Position numbers and translations under genes: made by a program
Source of the DNA: Streptomyces xiamenensis
GTDB taxonomy: Bacteria; Actinomycetota; Actinomycetes; Streptomycetales; Streptomycetaceae
Assembly: GCF_000993785.3 (NCBI RefSeq)
Contig: NZ_CP009922.3
Span: 5,146,001-5,210,000, forward strand
Reading direction: 5' to 3'
Length of the DNA stretch: 64,000 nucleotides
The notes under the pieces: generated by a model
Database searches by the model: none
What the model saw: the letters and a program-made list of their open reading frames with translations, nothing else
What the model was told of the DNA's origin: nothing
Part shown: in pieces, positions 1 to 7,694 of the stretch
Layout: each line of letters begins with the position of its first letter
Numbering within the stretch: the stretch's first letter is position 1

Positions 1-249
1 ACCGGTGTCGAGGCGCTCGCGGGCTCCACCGGGCTGGTCATATTCCAGTACTTCCTGAGCATGGTGGAGCCGCTGAGCCCGAACCTGTCCTTCCTGCGGT
101 ACTTCACGGTCTTCTCCCTGTTCGACGTGGACCGTCACGTCGGCAACACCGGGGTCTTCGCGGCCGTGGTGCTGGGTCTGACCGCCGCCTCCGTGGCGGT
201 CTCGGCCGTCTCGGTCCAGCTGTTCCGGCGCAAGGACCTGTTCCTCTGA
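1..249 (+). CDS. ABC-2 type transporter permease, C-terminal part (5' end outside window)
   Basis: The frame is open from base 1 and ends at a TGA at 247-249, so only the last 82 residues are present. The piece holds a hydrophobic segment, a short extracytoplasmic-looking stretch, a second strongly hydrophobic helix (about residues 50-70) and a basic tail ending FRRKDLFL. This is the usual end of an ABC-2 family integral membrane subunit that works with a separate ATPase. Substrate cannot be told. A strong hairpin follows 9 nt after the stop, so this is probably the last gene of its operon. Confidence 0.7.
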   Translation, partial: TGVEALAGSTGLVIFQYFLSMVEPLSPNLSFLRYFTVFSLFDVDRHVGNTGVFAAVVLGLTAASVAVSAVSVQLFRRKDLFL

Positions 250-257
250 GCCACCGG

Positions 258-285
258 CGGCCCCGGCTCACCCGAGCCGGGGCCG
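258..285 (+). terminator. Intrinsic-type hairpin after the ABC permease
   Basis: Perfect 12-bp arms (258-269 and 274-285) enclose a 4-nt ACCC loop, placed 8 nt after the permease stop. There is no U tract, as is common in Streptomyces. It also lies 70 nt beyond the stop of the convergent oxidoreductase gene and may serve both. Confidence 0.7.
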
Positions 286-355
286 TCACCGGTGACGCCC
301 GGCAGGCGGTGGGCCGCCGGGAGCGCCGAGGCCCTCGCGGAGGGGAGCGGCTGGC

Positions 356-1261
356 TCAGAGGCGGATCACGATCTTCCCCCGGGTGTGTCCGAGCTCGGC
401 GTACGCGTGCGCTTCCGCGATCCGGTCGAGGGAATAGCTCCGTTCGACGCGCGGTGTGTAGTGGCCTTCCCGGCCGAGTTCGCCCGCTTCGGCGAGGAGC
501 GAGGAGTCGTTCTCCGCGTTGACCACACGCACACCCAGGCGCTCCGCGTTCGCGTGGTCGGCGACCGTCGACACGCGAGCCGGGTCGCCCACGATCGCGA
601 CGAGATCGGCAAGGGACCCGGAGGCCGCGGTATCGAGGGCGGCATCGACACCGCCGGGAGCCAAGGCGGCGAGGCGTTCGTCGAGGCCGGTGCCGTAGGT
701 GGTCGCGACGGCTCCCAAAGAGGTCAGGAACGCGTGGTTGCGCTCGCCGGCCGTCCCGATCACGGTGGCGCCCCGGGCCACGGCGATCTCGACGGCGGCG
801 CTGCCCACACCTCCGGCAGCGCCCTCGATGAGCAGGGTGCGCCCTCGCAGTCCGCCGAGCGCGTTCAGTCCGCCGAGCGCGGTCACGGACGCCAGCCCGG
901 CACCGGCGGCCTCCTCGTCGGTCCACGTGGTGGGGGCGTGGGCCCAGGCCGAGAGCACGGCAAGCTGCGCCGTCGCACCGGTGACGCCGCCCAGCCCGAA
1001 GACGCGGTCGCCGACGCTCACTCCTCGCACCCCCGCACCGATCTCGTCGACCACACCGACGGCGTCCCGCCCGGGAATCGCGGGCAGGTCCAGGGGAAGC
1101 AGCTCGCGCGCCGCGCCGGAGCGCACCTTCCAGTCGATCGGATTGACACTGGCCGCCGTGACGCGGACGCGGATTTCGCCGGGCCCTGGCTGGGGGTCCG
1201 GCACGTGCTCGACCACGAGGTTCTCCACGCCGCCGTACTCGTGATAGCGGACTGCGCGCAT
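356..1261 (-). CDS. NADP-dependent oxidoreductase, zinc-free MDR (quinone oxidoreductase-like)
   Basis: 301 aa, the normal length for small zinc-independent medium-chain dehydrogenases. It opens with MRAVRYHEYGG, has the NPIDWKVRSG motif near residues 40-49 in the GroES-like domain, and a Rossmann nucleotide-binding stretch (EGAAGGVGSAAVEIA) near 147-161; no zinc-ligand cysteines are seen. The family reduces quinones, enones or carbonyls with NADPH. GGAGAGGCAGG precedes the ATG. Upstream lies a MerR-type promoter, which suggests induction by a toxic or redox-active small molecule. The true substrate is unknown. Confidence 0.88.
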   Translation of the reverse strand: MRAVRYHEYGGVENLVVEHVPDPQPGPGEIRVRVTAASVNPIDWKVRSGAARELLPLDLPAIPGRDAVGVVDEIGAGVRGVSVGDRVFGLGGVTGATAQLAVLSAWAHAPTTWTDEEAAGAGLASVTALGGLNALGGLRGRTLLIEGAAGGVGSAAVEIAVARGATVIGTAGERNHAFLTSLGAVATTYGTGLDERLAALAPGGVDAALDTAASGSLADLVAIVGDPARVSTVADHANAERLGVRVVNAENDSSLLAEAGELGREGHYTPRVERSYSLDRIAEAHAYAELGHTRGKIVIRL

Positions 1262-1346
1262 GACATCCTGCCTCTCCGCGCGGCCGGGACCGGCCGTTTC
1301 GCAAGGTCAAGGGGGGTGAGACGGTCGGTGGGCGCCGACGCCGGTC

Positions 1347-1378
1347 ACCCTAGAACCTGACGTCGGCGTCAGGGGCAA
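1347..1378 (-). promoter_or_regulatory. MerR-type promoter with dyad between over-spaced -35 and -10
   Basis: Reading the minus strand, TTGCCC (1378-1373) is followed by an 18-bp dyad whose 7-bp arms CCTGACG and CGTCAGG match perfectly (1373-1356, 4-nt centre), then TAGGGT at 1352-1347. The -35/-10 spacer is about 19-20 bp, the hallmark of promoters twisted open by MerR-family activators. It points at the oxidoreductase 86 nt downstream. No merR gene is adjacent in the window. The remainder of the 371-bp gap (1262-1632) shows nothing else I can support. Confidence 0.6.
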
Positions 1379-1632
1379 GCCCGCCGTGTCCGCGCGGAGC
1401 CGGGCCGGCGTGCGGTGGTGGGGCACCGCCGTACCGCTCGCCGGCCGTCTCACCGTGCCGAGAGGGCCGCAGATCACGGCGGTGACGCCGCGGGGGAACT
1501 CCCACACGGTTTGTACACCTCGTGTTCAGGTGGGCTTCAGAACCGGTGCATATCCTGTCCAGGCACATTCCGGAGGACTCGGGAAGTCCTGCTGCCGGCG
1601 GCAGCGGAACCGGATCGAAAAGACGGGCGGCC

Positions 1633-2007
1633 ATGAAGGCGAACGCGCGCGGAGCACGCACGCTGTGCGGGGGCGTGGCCGCGCTCTTCATGTTCGCCGT
1701 CTTCCTGTTCGGCGGGATGAGCTCGACGCTTCAGCCGGGCGAGTCCGCGACATCCTTCCCGGCCGGCTCCTCTCCCCGGCACGGCGACCTGGACCTGCTC
1801 CAGTCGCAGAGCACCGACAAGGACGGCGCGGCACACCGCAGGCACCGCGAGACGAGCGACGACAACGCCGCTTCGATCGAGGACCAGGGCGCCGCCGAGC
1901 CCACGGGCGCGTCCTTCCACGCCACTTTCCCGGCGCAAGCCCGGCCGGCGCCTTCTTCCGCGACCGAGCGGCCGTCCCTCGCCGGAACCCGGGTCATGCG
2001 CTGCTGA
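1633..2007 (+). CDS. Small membrane-anchored or secreted protein of unknown function
   Basis: 124 aa. After a basic N-terminus (MKANARGARTL) comes one hydrophobic segment (about residues 10-29), then a hydrophilic, Ser/Asp/Gln-rich and probably disordered tail. This looks like an uncleaved signal anchor or signal peptide with an extracytoplasmic tail. I chose the ATG at 1633 because the frame upstream of it reads like non-coding sequence. The ribosome-binding site is weak. I do not recognise a family, and a spurious ORF cannot be fully excluded. Confidence 0.5.
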   Translation: MKANARGARTLCGGVAALFMFAVFLFGGMSSTLQPGESATSFPAGSSPRHGDLDLLQSQSTDKDGAAHRRHRETSDDNAASIEDQGAAEPTGASFHATFPAQARPAPSSATERPSLAGTRVMRC

Positions 2008-2262
2008 ACCCGCCCGGCCGCAGGAGGGGCCCCCGGGATTCCGGGTGGCTCCGTCCCGCTCTCCCGCCCCGCCCGCCGCGTCGTGGACCGTGACGGGAAC
2101 CGGGGCCGCCCCGGGTATCACTTCACGAAATCCCGTGCCATGTTCGGAGCTTCGCGGGGCCACCCGCAGCAGTCCACACCACTCCACTCCCCACAACGGC
2201 AGCGGCGGTCCGTCCGTCACGCTGCCGCCATCGTGATCACACCTGACCGGATCGAGGTATCC

Positions 2263-2658
2263 ATGGTGAAGCGAATGACCCGTCCCGTTGCTCTGACGTT
2301 CGCGGCCGGCGCCGCGCTCGTCGCAGCCCTCACCACCACCGGCTGCGCCGCTGTCGACAAGGCCATGGACTGTGTCCGGGCCGCCGACACCATCGCGGGG
2401 CAGGTGGACGACCTCCAGCGCAGCGTCGAGCAGGTGTCGGACGACCCCACCCAGCTCGACACCTCGCTCACCGAGATCGACGGGACCCTCGCCGACCTCG
2501 GCGACAAGACGAGTGACGCCGATGTCTCCCAGGCGGTCGAGAACCTGAAGGAGGCCGTGAACAACATGCAGACGGCGGTCGCCGAGGGGGACACCTCGCC
2601 CGACATGACGCCCCTGCGGGACGCGGCGGGCGAGCTGACCAACGTCTGCACCCCCTGA
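2263..2658 (+). CDS. Small secreted lipoprotein
   Basis: 131 aa. The N-terminus MVKRMTRPVALTFAAG is followed by a hydrophobic h-region and the lipobox LTTTGC, giving Cys at about residue 28. The mature part is acidic and helical, with heptad-like spacing (TIAGQVDDLQRSVEQVSDD), suggesting a short coiled coil. Streptomyces encode many such small lipoproteins of unknown role. GAGG sits 6 nt before the ATG at 2263; the frame upstream of that ATG is not gene-like. A hairpin terminator follows. Confidence 0.75.
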   Translation: MVKRMTRPVALTFAAGAALVAALTTTGCAAVDKAMDCVRAADTIAGQVDDLQRSVEQVSDDPTQLDTSLTEIDGTLADLGDKTSDADVSQAVENLKEAVNNMQTAVAEGDTSPDMTPLRDAAGELTNVCTP

Positions 2659-2676
2659 GCGACCCCGGCCGCCGGT

Positions 2677-2701
2677 GGGTGCGTCCCCCGGGGACGCACC
2701 C
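2677..2701 (+). terminator. Hairpin between the lipoprotein and the convergent dehydrogenase
   Basis: Perfect 12-bp inverted arms, GGGTGCGTCCCC (2677-2688) and its complement (2690-2701), around a single central base. It lies 18 nt after the lipoprotein stop and 29 nt beyond the end of the convergent gene, so it could act in both directions. Confidence 0.7.
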
Positions 2702-2730
2702 CCACGGACGCCGGGAAACAGTGCCCCCGC

Positions 2731-3840
2731 TCAGTCCGCCGACCGGAAGGTGGTGACCGGCCCCGGGACGGCGTCCGGGCGGCCGGTGGCGCGGGTGACG
2801 GGCAGGGTGCCGCCGTGCTCCGCGGCGCCCAGCAGCGTGAGCATCACATCCAGGACATGGGCGGCGAGTTCGGCCGAGGCGAGGTGGGGGCGGCCCGTCG
2901 CCAGCGCGTCCGCCAGGTCCGCGAGACCGGCTCCGCGCGCGCCGGGCCGGTACCCGGCGGAGGCGGGCAGCGGCTCCCACTCCCCGGTGTCCCGGCTGAG
3001 GGAGGTGATCCCGTCGAAGGTGTTCGGGTCCGGGACGGACAGTGTGCCCGTCGTCCCGTAGACCTCGATACTGGGCAGCCGCGCGGCCTGGATGTCGAAG
3101 CTCATGACGAGCGTGGTCACGGCGCCGCCCACGTGGTGCAGCAGGCCCGTCACATGGGTGTCCACCTCGACCGGGAAGCGGGTTCCGGCGCGCGGGCCGC
3201 TGCCGATGAGGCGCTCCGCCCGGGACCGTGACGCCGCTCCGGCGACCCGGGCGACCGGGCCCAGCAGGTGGACGAGGGCGGAGAGATAGTACGGGCCCAT
3301 GTCCAGCAGCGGACCGCCCCCGGGCCGGTAGTAGAACTCCGGGTCCGGATGCCATCTCTCGTGCCCGGCCGTGGTCATGAACGCCGTGGCCGCCACGGGC
3401 GTACCGATCTCCCCGTCGTCCACCGCCCGGCGGGCGGTCTGGATGCCGGTACCGAGCACCGTGTCCGGGGCGCACCCCACCCGCAGCCCGCGCGCACGGG
3501 ACTCCGCCAGCAGGACGTCGGCCTCTTCCCGGCGGGCGGCCAGGGGCTTCTCGCTGTAGACGTGCTTACCGGCCCGCAGCGCGGCCAGGCTCACCGTCGC
3601 GTGGACCGCGGGGAGGGTGAGATTGAGGACGGCGTCCACATCGTCACGGGCCAGCAGGGCGTCGGCCGTGCCGGCGACGGCGACCTCTCCGGGGAGCGTG
3701 CCGGCCAGCCGCTCGGCGCGCGCCCGGTCGAGGTCGGTGACGGCCGCCACGCGCAGGCCGTCCAGGTCCTTCAGGGTCGCGGCGTAGGCGCCACTGATCG
3801 CTCCGGCCCCGATGACGCCGACGTTCAGCGGCTTGCCCAC
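2731..3840 (-). CDS. Gfo/Idh/MocA family oxidoreductase
   Basis: 369 aa from a GTG start at 3840. The N-terminus has the nucleotide-binding motif NVGVIGAGAISGAYA (about residues 5-19), followed by AVTDLDRARAERLAG and the conserved YSEKPLA segment (about 95-101), which carries the family lysine. The C-terminal half is the alpha/beta substrate domain. The family oxidises or reduces sugars, inositols or their derivatives with NAD(P). The start overlaps the end of the upstream ThuA gene by 16 nt, so the two are translationally coupled. ThuA plus Gfo/Idh/MocA is a recurrent pairing in disaccharide and 3-keto-sugar metabolism. Confidence 0.88.
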   Translation of the reverse strand: MGKPLNVGVIGAGAISGAYAATLKDLDGLRVAAVTDLDRARAERLAGTLPGEVAVAGTADALLARDDVDAVLNLTLPAVHATVSLAALRAGKHVYSEKPLAARREEADVLLAESRARGLRVGCAPDTVLGTGIQTARRAVDDGEIGTPVAATAFMTTAGHERWHPDPEFYYRPGGGPLLDMGPYYLSALVHLLGPVARVAGAASRSRAERLIGSGPRAGTRFPVEVDTHVTGLLHHVGGAVTTLVMSFDIQAARLPSIEVYGTTGTLSVPDPNTFDGITSLSRDTGEWEPLPASAGYRPGARGAGLADLADALATGRPHLASAELAAHVLDVMLTLLGAAEHGGTLPVTRATGRPDAVPGPVTTFRSAD

Positions 3841-4484
3841 AGCAGGCCCCTCTCGGTGAGGGCGCGGACCTGCGGGACGTCGAAGTCGTCCGGCTTGTGG
3901 CCGATGGTGGAGACGAACACCCGGCCCTCGCCCCACTCCCTGGTCCACACGGCGGGGACGACGGCGGCGCGCGGCCGGGTGGCGTCCGCGTCGAAGGTGA
4001 CGGTGGCCAGCACGTCGTTCAGCGGGTCGGTGGCCACCCAGTACTTCTCGGTGTGCACATCGAAGGCGTCCAGACCGGCGATCACCGGGTGGTCGGCACG
4101 GCCGGCGACCGGGCTGACGCGGTGGTCGCTGAAGCCGGGCGGGTGCATGAGGAACTGGCCGCCGGTCAGTAGCGCGTACTCCGGGGTCCCCCGGAAGGAG
4201 TCGACGATGCCGCCGTGCCAGCCGGCCAGGCCCGTGCCGGCGCGCACGGCGGCGGCCAGGCCCGCGCACTGCTCCCGGCTGATCTCGCCCATGGTCCAGC
4301 ACTGGACGATCAGGTCGGTGGCGGCCAGGTGTTCGGCGTCCTCGTAGACGTCGAGGGACTGCGCGGTCCGCACCCGGAAGCCGTGCTGCCGCAGAAACGG
4401 GAGGAAGAGGTCCGTGGTCTCCACGGGCCGGTGGCCGTCCCAGCCACCGCGCACCACCAGTGCTGTTCGGGTGTCGGAGGTCAA
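3825..4484 (-). CDS. ThuA-like domain protein (trehalose/sugar utilisation)
   Basis: 219 aa, the usual ThuA length. Seen: TALVVRGGWDGHRP at the N-terminus, QCWTMGEISREQ, GLAGWHGGIVDSF (class I amidotransferase-like fold without its glutaminase triad), and the C-terminal GRVFVSTIGHKPDD. I chose a TTG start at 4484 because AAAGG lies 7 nt before it and no ATG or GTG fits better. ThuA proteins act with a Gfo/Idh/MocA dehydrogenase, here the next gene, in catabolism of trehalose-like disaccharides or 3-keto-glycosides. The palindrome at 4630-4637 may be the operator of this pair. Confidence 0.82.
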   Translation of the reverse strand: MTSDTRTALVVRGGWDGHRPVETTDLFLPFLRQHGFRVRTAQSLDVYEDAEHLAATDLIVQCWTMGEISREQCAGLAAAVRAGTGLAGWHGGIVDSFRGTPEYALLTGGQFLMHPPGFSDHRVSPVAGRADHPVIAGLDAFDVHTEKYWVATDPLNDVLATVTFDADATRPRAAVVPAVWTREWGEGRVFVSTIGHKPDDFDVPQVRALTERGLLWASR

Positions 4485-4629
4485 GTCATCACCTTTCGGG
4501 AGGGGGTGGGAGGTGTGCCCCGGGTGAAGAAGGGGGTCGGGATGCGGAGGGCGGCACGGTTCCGGGCGGTCGGCCGCGCCGGGGGTCGTGCACGGCGGGG
4601 CGGGGCATGCGTGTACGGCGCAGTGTGTT

Positions 4630-4637
4630 AAACGTTT
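4630..4637. promoter_or_regulatory. AAACGTTT palindrome, LacI-family-like operator
   Basis: AAACGTTT with CG at its centre matches the core that many LacI-family regulators recognise. It sits about 145 nt upstream of the ThuA start in non-coding sequence that is locally A/T-rich (GTGTTAAACGTTTCATTCC). This is a single short site, so support is moderate. No regulator gene lies next to it. Confidence 0.4.
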
Positions 4638-4779
4638 CATTCCGCCGGAGTGGCACGGGGAAACGTGCGCCGGGAATGTCCGGCGCGCGCCCGCCCCACC
4701 CCCAGTACGACACCACCATCGCCGTGGCACACCGCCGTCCGGCCGCCCGCAGCCGTGGGGCGGGAGTGGCGGGCAGGGG

Positions 4780-4975
4780 TCAGCGGCGGCCGAAGAGTTC
4801 CCCCCCGCGATGGCCAGCCGGGTGTCATCCCGCGCCCCGTGCGCGGATTCCGTGGTCAGGCGGAGGACGACGACATCCGAGCCGGTCACCTCGAAGCTCT
4901 GCCCGCCGGGCTCGTCGCGCAGGCTGATCGTCTGCTCGTGCGTCGTACCGTCCGTGTCGGTGAGGGCAACGATCA
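4780..4975 (-). pseudogene. Remnant: C-terminal end of an NADase-type glycan-binding (zinc-ribbon) protein
   Basis: Translated on the minus strand, this stretch reads VALTDTDGTTHEQTI, SLRDEPGGQSFEVTGSDVVV, LRLTTESAHGARDDTRLAIA and then, after a one-base frame change in a run of seven G (4800-4806), ELFGRR-stop at 4780-4782. That is how NADase-type glycan-binding domains (discoidin-like) end in actinobacterial zinc-ribbon membrane proteins. The N-terminal zinc ribbon, membrane helix and most of the domain are absent. The remnant stops abruptly near 4975, where coding character flips to the other strand. The domain identification is from memory of the family. Confidence 0.5.
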
Positions 4976-5330
4976 TCCCGCAGTGGCTGCCCCGCGCCCT
5001 GATCGCCGCGGTACCCATCGGCGCGCTGCTCACCGGGCTGTGGTTCACCGTGCTGCGGCCCACCGTGCAGTCCGCCGTGCGGGACGCGGTGCCCGACGCC
5101 GTCCAGGAAGCCGTGGAGGAGATCGACGCGGCCCGCGACGGCGGACTGACCGAGGGCCAGGACAGCGGGCCCGCCGCGGGGGCGGGCGGTGCGGGCGGTG
5201 GCGGTGACCCTGCCGGTCAGGGCGCCGGCGGCGCGGACGGCGGCGCCGACGGAGCGGGCGGGGGCGGCGGTGCACCCGCCGCCGGGGAGCCCGGCGGCCC
5301 CGGCCTGGCTACCCGGGAACGCCCGCCGTC
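4971..5330 (+). pseudogene. Remnant: middle of a COG1470-like 'hydrolytic protein' (membrane helix and linker)
   Basis: The plus-strand frame reads IIPQWLPRALIAAVPIGALL, TGLWFTVLRPTVQSAVRDAV, PDAVQEAVEEIDAARDGGL and then a long Gly/Ala-rich linker to about 5330. A PxWLPR motif before a single membrane helix, then LRPTVxSAxRDA and a low-complexity linker, is the central part of the large actinobacterial proteins annotated as hydrolytic protein. The N-terminal beta-sandwich repeats and the C-terminal domain are both missing and no plausible start is present. It runs into the 3' end of the acyl-CoA hydrolase gene on the other strand. Both ends look like deletion or inversion scars. Confidence 0.5.
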
Positions 5331-6331
5331 CACCCCGCCACATCAACCTGATCCAGCCGTTCCGGCCGCCAGCGCGGACGCTGATCCTTGTCGACCAGCA
5401 GCGCCCGCACCCCCTCCGCGAAGTCCGCCCCGCGCGCCACCCGGGACGCGAGCAGCAACTCCCGTTCCAGACACACCGCCAGGTCCTCGCTCGCCGCGCC
5501 CCGCTCCAGCAACTCGCAGGTCAGCCACAGACTGGTGGGGGAGAACCCGGCCAGCTCCCGCCGGGTCTCCCGCGCCCACGCACCGGGCTCGGCGGCCAGC
5601 CGCTCCAGAATCCGTCGCGGGTCCGCGTCCGCGAAGCACCGCCCGATCAGCTCGCGCTGCTCCGCCCACTCCATTCCGGCCGGCGGCGCCGGCCGGGCGA
5701 ACCGCTCCACCGTCGCCACCACCCCGTCGGCCGGCGTGCGCAACGCCTCCTCAAGACCCGGGAGTTCCTCCCGCGGGACGAAGTGGGTGGCCAGACCGCA
5801 CTCCAGCGCCCGCGCCGCGTCCAGCCGGGCCCCGGTCAGCCCCAGATACCGGCCCAGCGGCAGCCCCAGCCGGGGCAGGAACCAGCTTGCCCCGACATCG
5901 GGGAAGAACCCGATCCTGGTCTCCGGCATCGCGAACACCGCCCGCTCGGTCACCACCCGCACCGAACCGTGCACCGAGATCCCCAGCCCGCCGCCCATCA
6001 CCAGGCCGTCGATCAGCGACACATACGGCTTGGGGAACCGCGCGATGCGGCCGTTGAGCGCGTACTCGGCGGCGTAGAAGGCGTCCGCCGCCTCCGGCGT
6101 CCCCGCCAGCACCGCTTCGCGTGCCGCCCGCACATCACCACCCGCGCAGAACGCCCGGGGCGAGGCGCTGCGCAGCAGCACCCCGCCGACCTCCGGATCG
6201 TCCTCCCAGCGCGCCAGCGCCCCCGCCATCGCCGCCACCATCTCCGCCGTCAGCGCGTTCAGCGCGGCCGGCCGGTTCAGCGTCAGCCGCCCCAGACCGC
6301 CGGAGACTTCCTGTTCCACCAACTGATCCAT
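5309..6331 (-). CDS. Enoyl-CoA hydratase/isomerase family, 3-hydroxyisobutyryl-CoA hydrolase-like
   Basis: 340 aa, longer than ordinary crotonases (about 260) and matching HIBCH-type hydrolases. Diagnostic segments: AFCAGGDVRAARE (oxyanion loop), FYAAEYALNGRIARFPKPYV, SLIDGLVMGGGLGISVHGS, and MPETRIGFFPDVGASWFLPR with the catalytic Glu region. The family hydrolyses 3-hydroxyisobutyryl-CoA or 3-hydroxypropionyl-CoA in valine and propionate catabolism. It follows the aminotransferase gene with a 34-nt gap and is probably the third gene of that operon. Beta-alanine transamination yields malonate semialdehyde, so a shared C3 route is plausible but inferred. Confidence 0.88.
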   Translation of the reverse strand: MDQLVEQEVSGGLGRLTLNRPAALNALTAEMVAAMAGALARWEDDPEVGGVLLRSASPRAFCAGGDVRAAREAVLAGTPEAADAFYAAEYALNGRIARFPKPYVSLIDGLVMGGGLGISVHGSVRVVTERAVFAMPETRIGFFPDVGASWFLPRLGLPLGRYLGLTGARLDAARALECGLATHFVPREELPGLEEALRTPADGVVATVERFARPAPPAGMEWAEQRELIGRCFADADPRRILERLAAEPGAWARETRRELAGFSPTSLWLTCELLERGAASEDLAVCLERELLLASRVARGADFAEGVRALLVDKDQRPRWRPERLDQVDVAGWTAGVPG

Positions 6332-6365
6332 GGGCGCACACCCTACGGCGGCGCCCCCCTGCCTC

Positions 6366-7694
6366 CTACCCGTTCCGCCCCGCCAGTTCCGCGTCCACCC
6401 CGGCCAGGGCGGCCACCAGCAGTTCCGCGCCCTCGCGCGCCTCCTCCCCGGTCAGGCTCAGCGGCGGCGCGATCCGCAGGACACTCCCACCGGGCCCGCC
6501 GCCCTTGCCGATCAGCAGCCCCGCCTCCCGGGCCCGCTCCAGGACCAGGGCCGCCACCGCCGGATCCGGCTCACCGGTCCCCGGCCGCACCACCTCGACG
6601 GCGATCATCAGACCGCGCCCGCGTACCTCCCGTACCAGCGCGAGGTCTTCCGCGCCCGCCACCAGGCGCTCGCGGAGTTCCGCCCCCACCCGGCGGGCGT
6701 TCGACTGCAGGTCGTGCTCCAGCAGATACCCCAGGTTCGCCAGCCCGGCCGCCATCGTCACCGGACTGCCGCCGAACGTCGAGATGGAGTTCGCGTCCAG
6801 CGCGTCCATGATGTCCGCGCGCCCCACCACGCCCCCGATCGACATCCCGTTGCCGATGCCCTTCGCGAACGTCAGCAGGTCGGGCGGCCCGGCCGCCGCG
6901 TGCGCCTGCCAGCCCCAGAAGTGGTCACCGGTACGGCCCCACCCCGTCTGCACCTCGTCGCTGATCCACACGATCCCCTCCCGCGCCAGCACCTCACGGA
7001 AGGCCGCGAACAGCCCGTCGGGCCCGGAGGTGAAACCGCCCACCCCCTGCACGGGTTCGGCGATCAGCGCCGCCACCCCGGCCGGGCGGGTGTGCGCCAG
7101 CATGTCCTCCAGGTCGGCCACCGCCGCCGCGATGAACTCCTCGTCCGGCAACGCGGCGTACGGGCCACGCGTCCGTACACCGCCGTGCACGTACAGGGTC
7201 TGCAGCGGCGAGAGGGTGGTCGGCGACCAGGCCGCGTTGCCGGTGATCCCCACCGTGGAGAAGGACCGCCCGTGGTAGCTGTTGCGCATCGCCAGCACCT
7301 GGTTGGCGCCCCCGCGGTACGCCGAGGCCAGCAGCAGCGCCGCGTCGTTCGCCTCGGTGCCCGACGTCGTGAAGAACACCCGGGCGTCCTCGATCCCCGA
7401 CAGATCCGCGATCCGCTCCGCCAGTTCCACCATCGGACGGCTCAGATACAGCGTCGAGGAGTGCACCAGGCGCTGCGCCTGCTCGCCGACCGCCTTCGCC
7501 ACCTCCGGCAGCGCGTGCGCCGTCATCGTCGTCAGGATGCCGCCGAAGAAGTCCAGATAGCGGTTGCCGTCCGCGTCCCACACATGCCGGCCCGCGCCGT
7601 GCGTGAGCTCCAGCGGCCGCTCGTAGTAGAGCGTGAGCCACCGCGGCAGGACGGCCCGGTGCCGCTCGTGCAGGGAGCCGGTCCGCGCGCTCAT
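6366..7694 (-). CDS. Class III pyridoxal-phosphate aminotransferase (beta-alanine/omega-amino acid type)
   Basis: 442 aa. Seen: TTSGTEANDAALLLA (phosphate-binding loop), NSYHGRSFSTVGITG, EPVQGVGGF, WISDEVQTGWGRTG with Asp246 that contacts the pyridine nitrogen, and TFAKGIGNG with the Schiff-base Lys278. The fold is the AGXT2/4-aminobutyrate transaminase type, which moves an amino group from an omega-amino acid such as beta-alanine to pyruvate or 2-oxoglutarate. Its ATG overlaps the TGA of the upstream beta-ureidopropionase by four bases (ATGA), so it most likely uses the beta-alanine or beta-aminoisobutyrate that enzyme releases. The upstream extension of this frame is a shadow of the amidohydrolase gene. 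Confidence 0.9.
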   Translation of the reverse strand: MSARTGSLHERHRAVLPRWLTLYYERPLELTHGAGRHVWDADGNRYLDFFGGILTTMTAHALPEVAKAVGEQAQRLVHSSTLYLSRPMVELAERIADLSGIEDARVFFTTSGTEANDAALLLASAYRGGANQVLAMRNSYHGRSFSTVGITGNAAWSPTTLSPLQTLYVHGGVRTRGPYAALPDEEFIAAAVADLEDMLAHTRPAGVAALIAEPVQGVGGFTSGPDGLFAAFREVLAREGIVWISDEVQTGWGRTGDHFWGWQAHAAAGPPDLLTFAKGIGNGMSIGGVVGRADIMDALDANSISTFGGSPVTMAAGLANLGYLLEHDLQSNARRVGAELRERLVAGAEDLALVREVRGRGLMIAVEVVRPGTGEPDPAVAALVLERAREAGLLIGKGGGPGGSVLRIAPPLSLTGEEAREGAELLVAALAGVDAELAGRNG

